A DNA stretch of 7,850 nucleotides, from NCBI GenBank assembly GCA_002403445.1, contig DHHU01000048.1, forward strand, positions 17,520 to 25,369. The letters run 5' to 3'. Within the stretch, counting starts at the first letter, position 1, and each line of letters starts with the position of its first letter. Shown here in pieces: positions 7,164 through 7,850 of the stretch. The stretch comes from Salinisphaeraceae bacterium UBA4764 (GTDB lineage Bacteria; Pseudomonadota; Gammaproteobacteria; Nevskiales; Salinisphaeraceae). The translations under genes and the position numbers were made by a program. The notes under the pieces are model-generated. The model made no database searches. It was not told the DNA's origin and was given only the letters and a program-made list of their open reading frames with translations.

Positions 7164-7850
7164 TTACCGATCCGGCAATAAACGGGCGGGATTGATCGGA
7201 TCACCGTCATGCCGAATTTCGAAATGCAACATGGCCGTCTGACCGGGCCCTAGGCCCATACTTGCAATGCGTTGCCCGACGCTGACGTGTTCACCCTTGC
7301 TGACTCGGCTTTGGCGCACAAAACCATAAGCTGACAAATAGTGGCGAGGATGTTTGATGATGATCAATCGCCCAAAACCTTTCAATCCAGGCCCGTTGTA
7401 GACCACGATGCCACTGGAGGCTGCGTATATCGGCTCGCCGTTTTTACCACCAATTTCGACGCCCTGATCATGGCCGCCTTTGGAAAAGTTTTGTATCACC
7501 GCCCCGCTGGCAGGCCACTGCCAGTGGCTGTTGCCAGGACCGGGGCTCTGGGCCAATTCGTGTCCGGGCGTAGGCGAGCTGGCTTTTGGCGTTGCAGACG
7601 ACTGGGCAGAGGATTTAACAACAGAAGGTTTTGTCTTGGTTTGTTTTTGTTTTGCTCGCTGTTCAGACTGCTTAACATTGTGCTTTGTTTCGGCGGCAGT
7701 TTTGTGCCCCGCTTCCTGATCTGCTTGATCGGCACCCGAAGCTTTGACGCTTGGATTTTCGCTCGAATTCGAACTTTTCTCATTCAACCGTTTAATCGAG
7801 TTATCAATGGTGCGTTGTTGTTGCTGACTTTTCTGTGGCGGACGCACGAC
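7164..7850 (-). CDS. NlpD-like LytM (M23) domain protein, degenerate, 5' part outside window
   Basis: C-terminal part of an NlpD-type envelope protein. The frame is open to the window edge; the GTG at 7847 is only the first possible start in view, and family members carry a lipoprotein signal and LysM domain further upstream. Counting from that GTG, residues 1-107 are a low-complexity linker rich in Gln, Lys, Ser, Thr and Pro, encoded by noticeably less GC-rich DNA. Residues 108-227 are a LytM/M23 domain beginning HWQWPASG and ending NPARLLPDR. It matches E. coli NlpD in the LIIIKH, YLSAY and LHFEIR segments. NlpD activates the amidase AmiC during cell separation without hydrolysing peptidoglycan. 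The metal and catalytic positions are mostly lost here: the H-x-G-x-D motif reads DQGVE (127-131), the histidine after SAY is Phe176, and HLH is MLH (206-208). A regulatory role is therefore likely. alaC follows after 87 bases; no rpoS is present downstream. Confidence 0.88.
   Translation of the reverse strand, partial: VVRPPQKSQQQQRTIDNSIKRLNEKSSNSSENPSVKASGADQADQEAGHKTAAETKHNVKQSEQRAKQKQTKTKPSVVKSSAQSSATPKASSPTPGHELAQSPGPGNSHWQWPASGAVIQNFSKGGHDQGVEIGGKNGEPIYAASSGIVVYNGPGLKGFGRLIIIKHPRHYLSAYGFVRQSRVSKGEHVSVGQRIASMGLGPGQTAMLHFEIRHDGDPINPARLLPDR

Overview
This window looks like chromosomal core-metabolism DNA from a moderately GC-rich gammaproteobacterium. Three things point there: a SUF iron-sulfur locus with a Rieske-type ferredoxin behind sufS, an alaC-hom-thrC-recJ gene string as seen in several gammaproteobacterial lineages, and an NlpD-type LytM-domain protein. 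The genus cannot be fixed from the sequence. There are no rRNA or tRNA genes, CRISPR arrays, insertion sequences or phage genes, and no clear anomalous island.

Layout, left to right. The plus strand holds the 3' two thirds of sufS (1-789, start outside the window), then a small Rieske [2Fe-2S] protein gene (820-1140). A gene-free stretch of about 390 bases (1141-1532) separates these from a convergent minus-strand block. Read in its own direction, that block runs alaC (7076-5859), hom (5844 or 5853 to 4531), thrC (4480-3344) and recJ (3329-1533). Gaps inside it are short (about 5 to 50 bases), so it is probably one transcription unit. Upstream of alaC and on the same strand is the 3' part of an NlpD-like gene (7850-7164), cut off by the right edge. 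An 87-base AT-rich gap lies between the two.

How the genes work together. SufS mobilises sulfur from cysteine for Fe-S cluster assembly, and the Rieske protein may be an electron carrier for that machinery or a client of it. Hom and ThrC are the first and last of the three steps from aspartate semialdehyde to threonine; thrB (homoserine kinase) and aspartokinase are not here. AlaC interconverts pyruvate and alanine using glutamate. RecJ is a DNA-repair 5'-3' ssDNA exonuclease that appears to ride at the end of this amino-acid operon. The NlpD-like protein has a metal site even more degenerate than usual, so it is probably an amidase activator and not a peptidase.

I did not find a clearly new multi-gene system. 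The points most worth a second look are a cysteine-bearing insertion in threonine synthase, a perfect 9-base DnaA-box match just upstream of the alaC operon, the heavily degenerate LytM site in an unusual neighbourhood, the Rieske-SufS pairing, and a hom start that the strong Shine-Dalgarno sequence places at a GTG codon and not at the upstream ATG.
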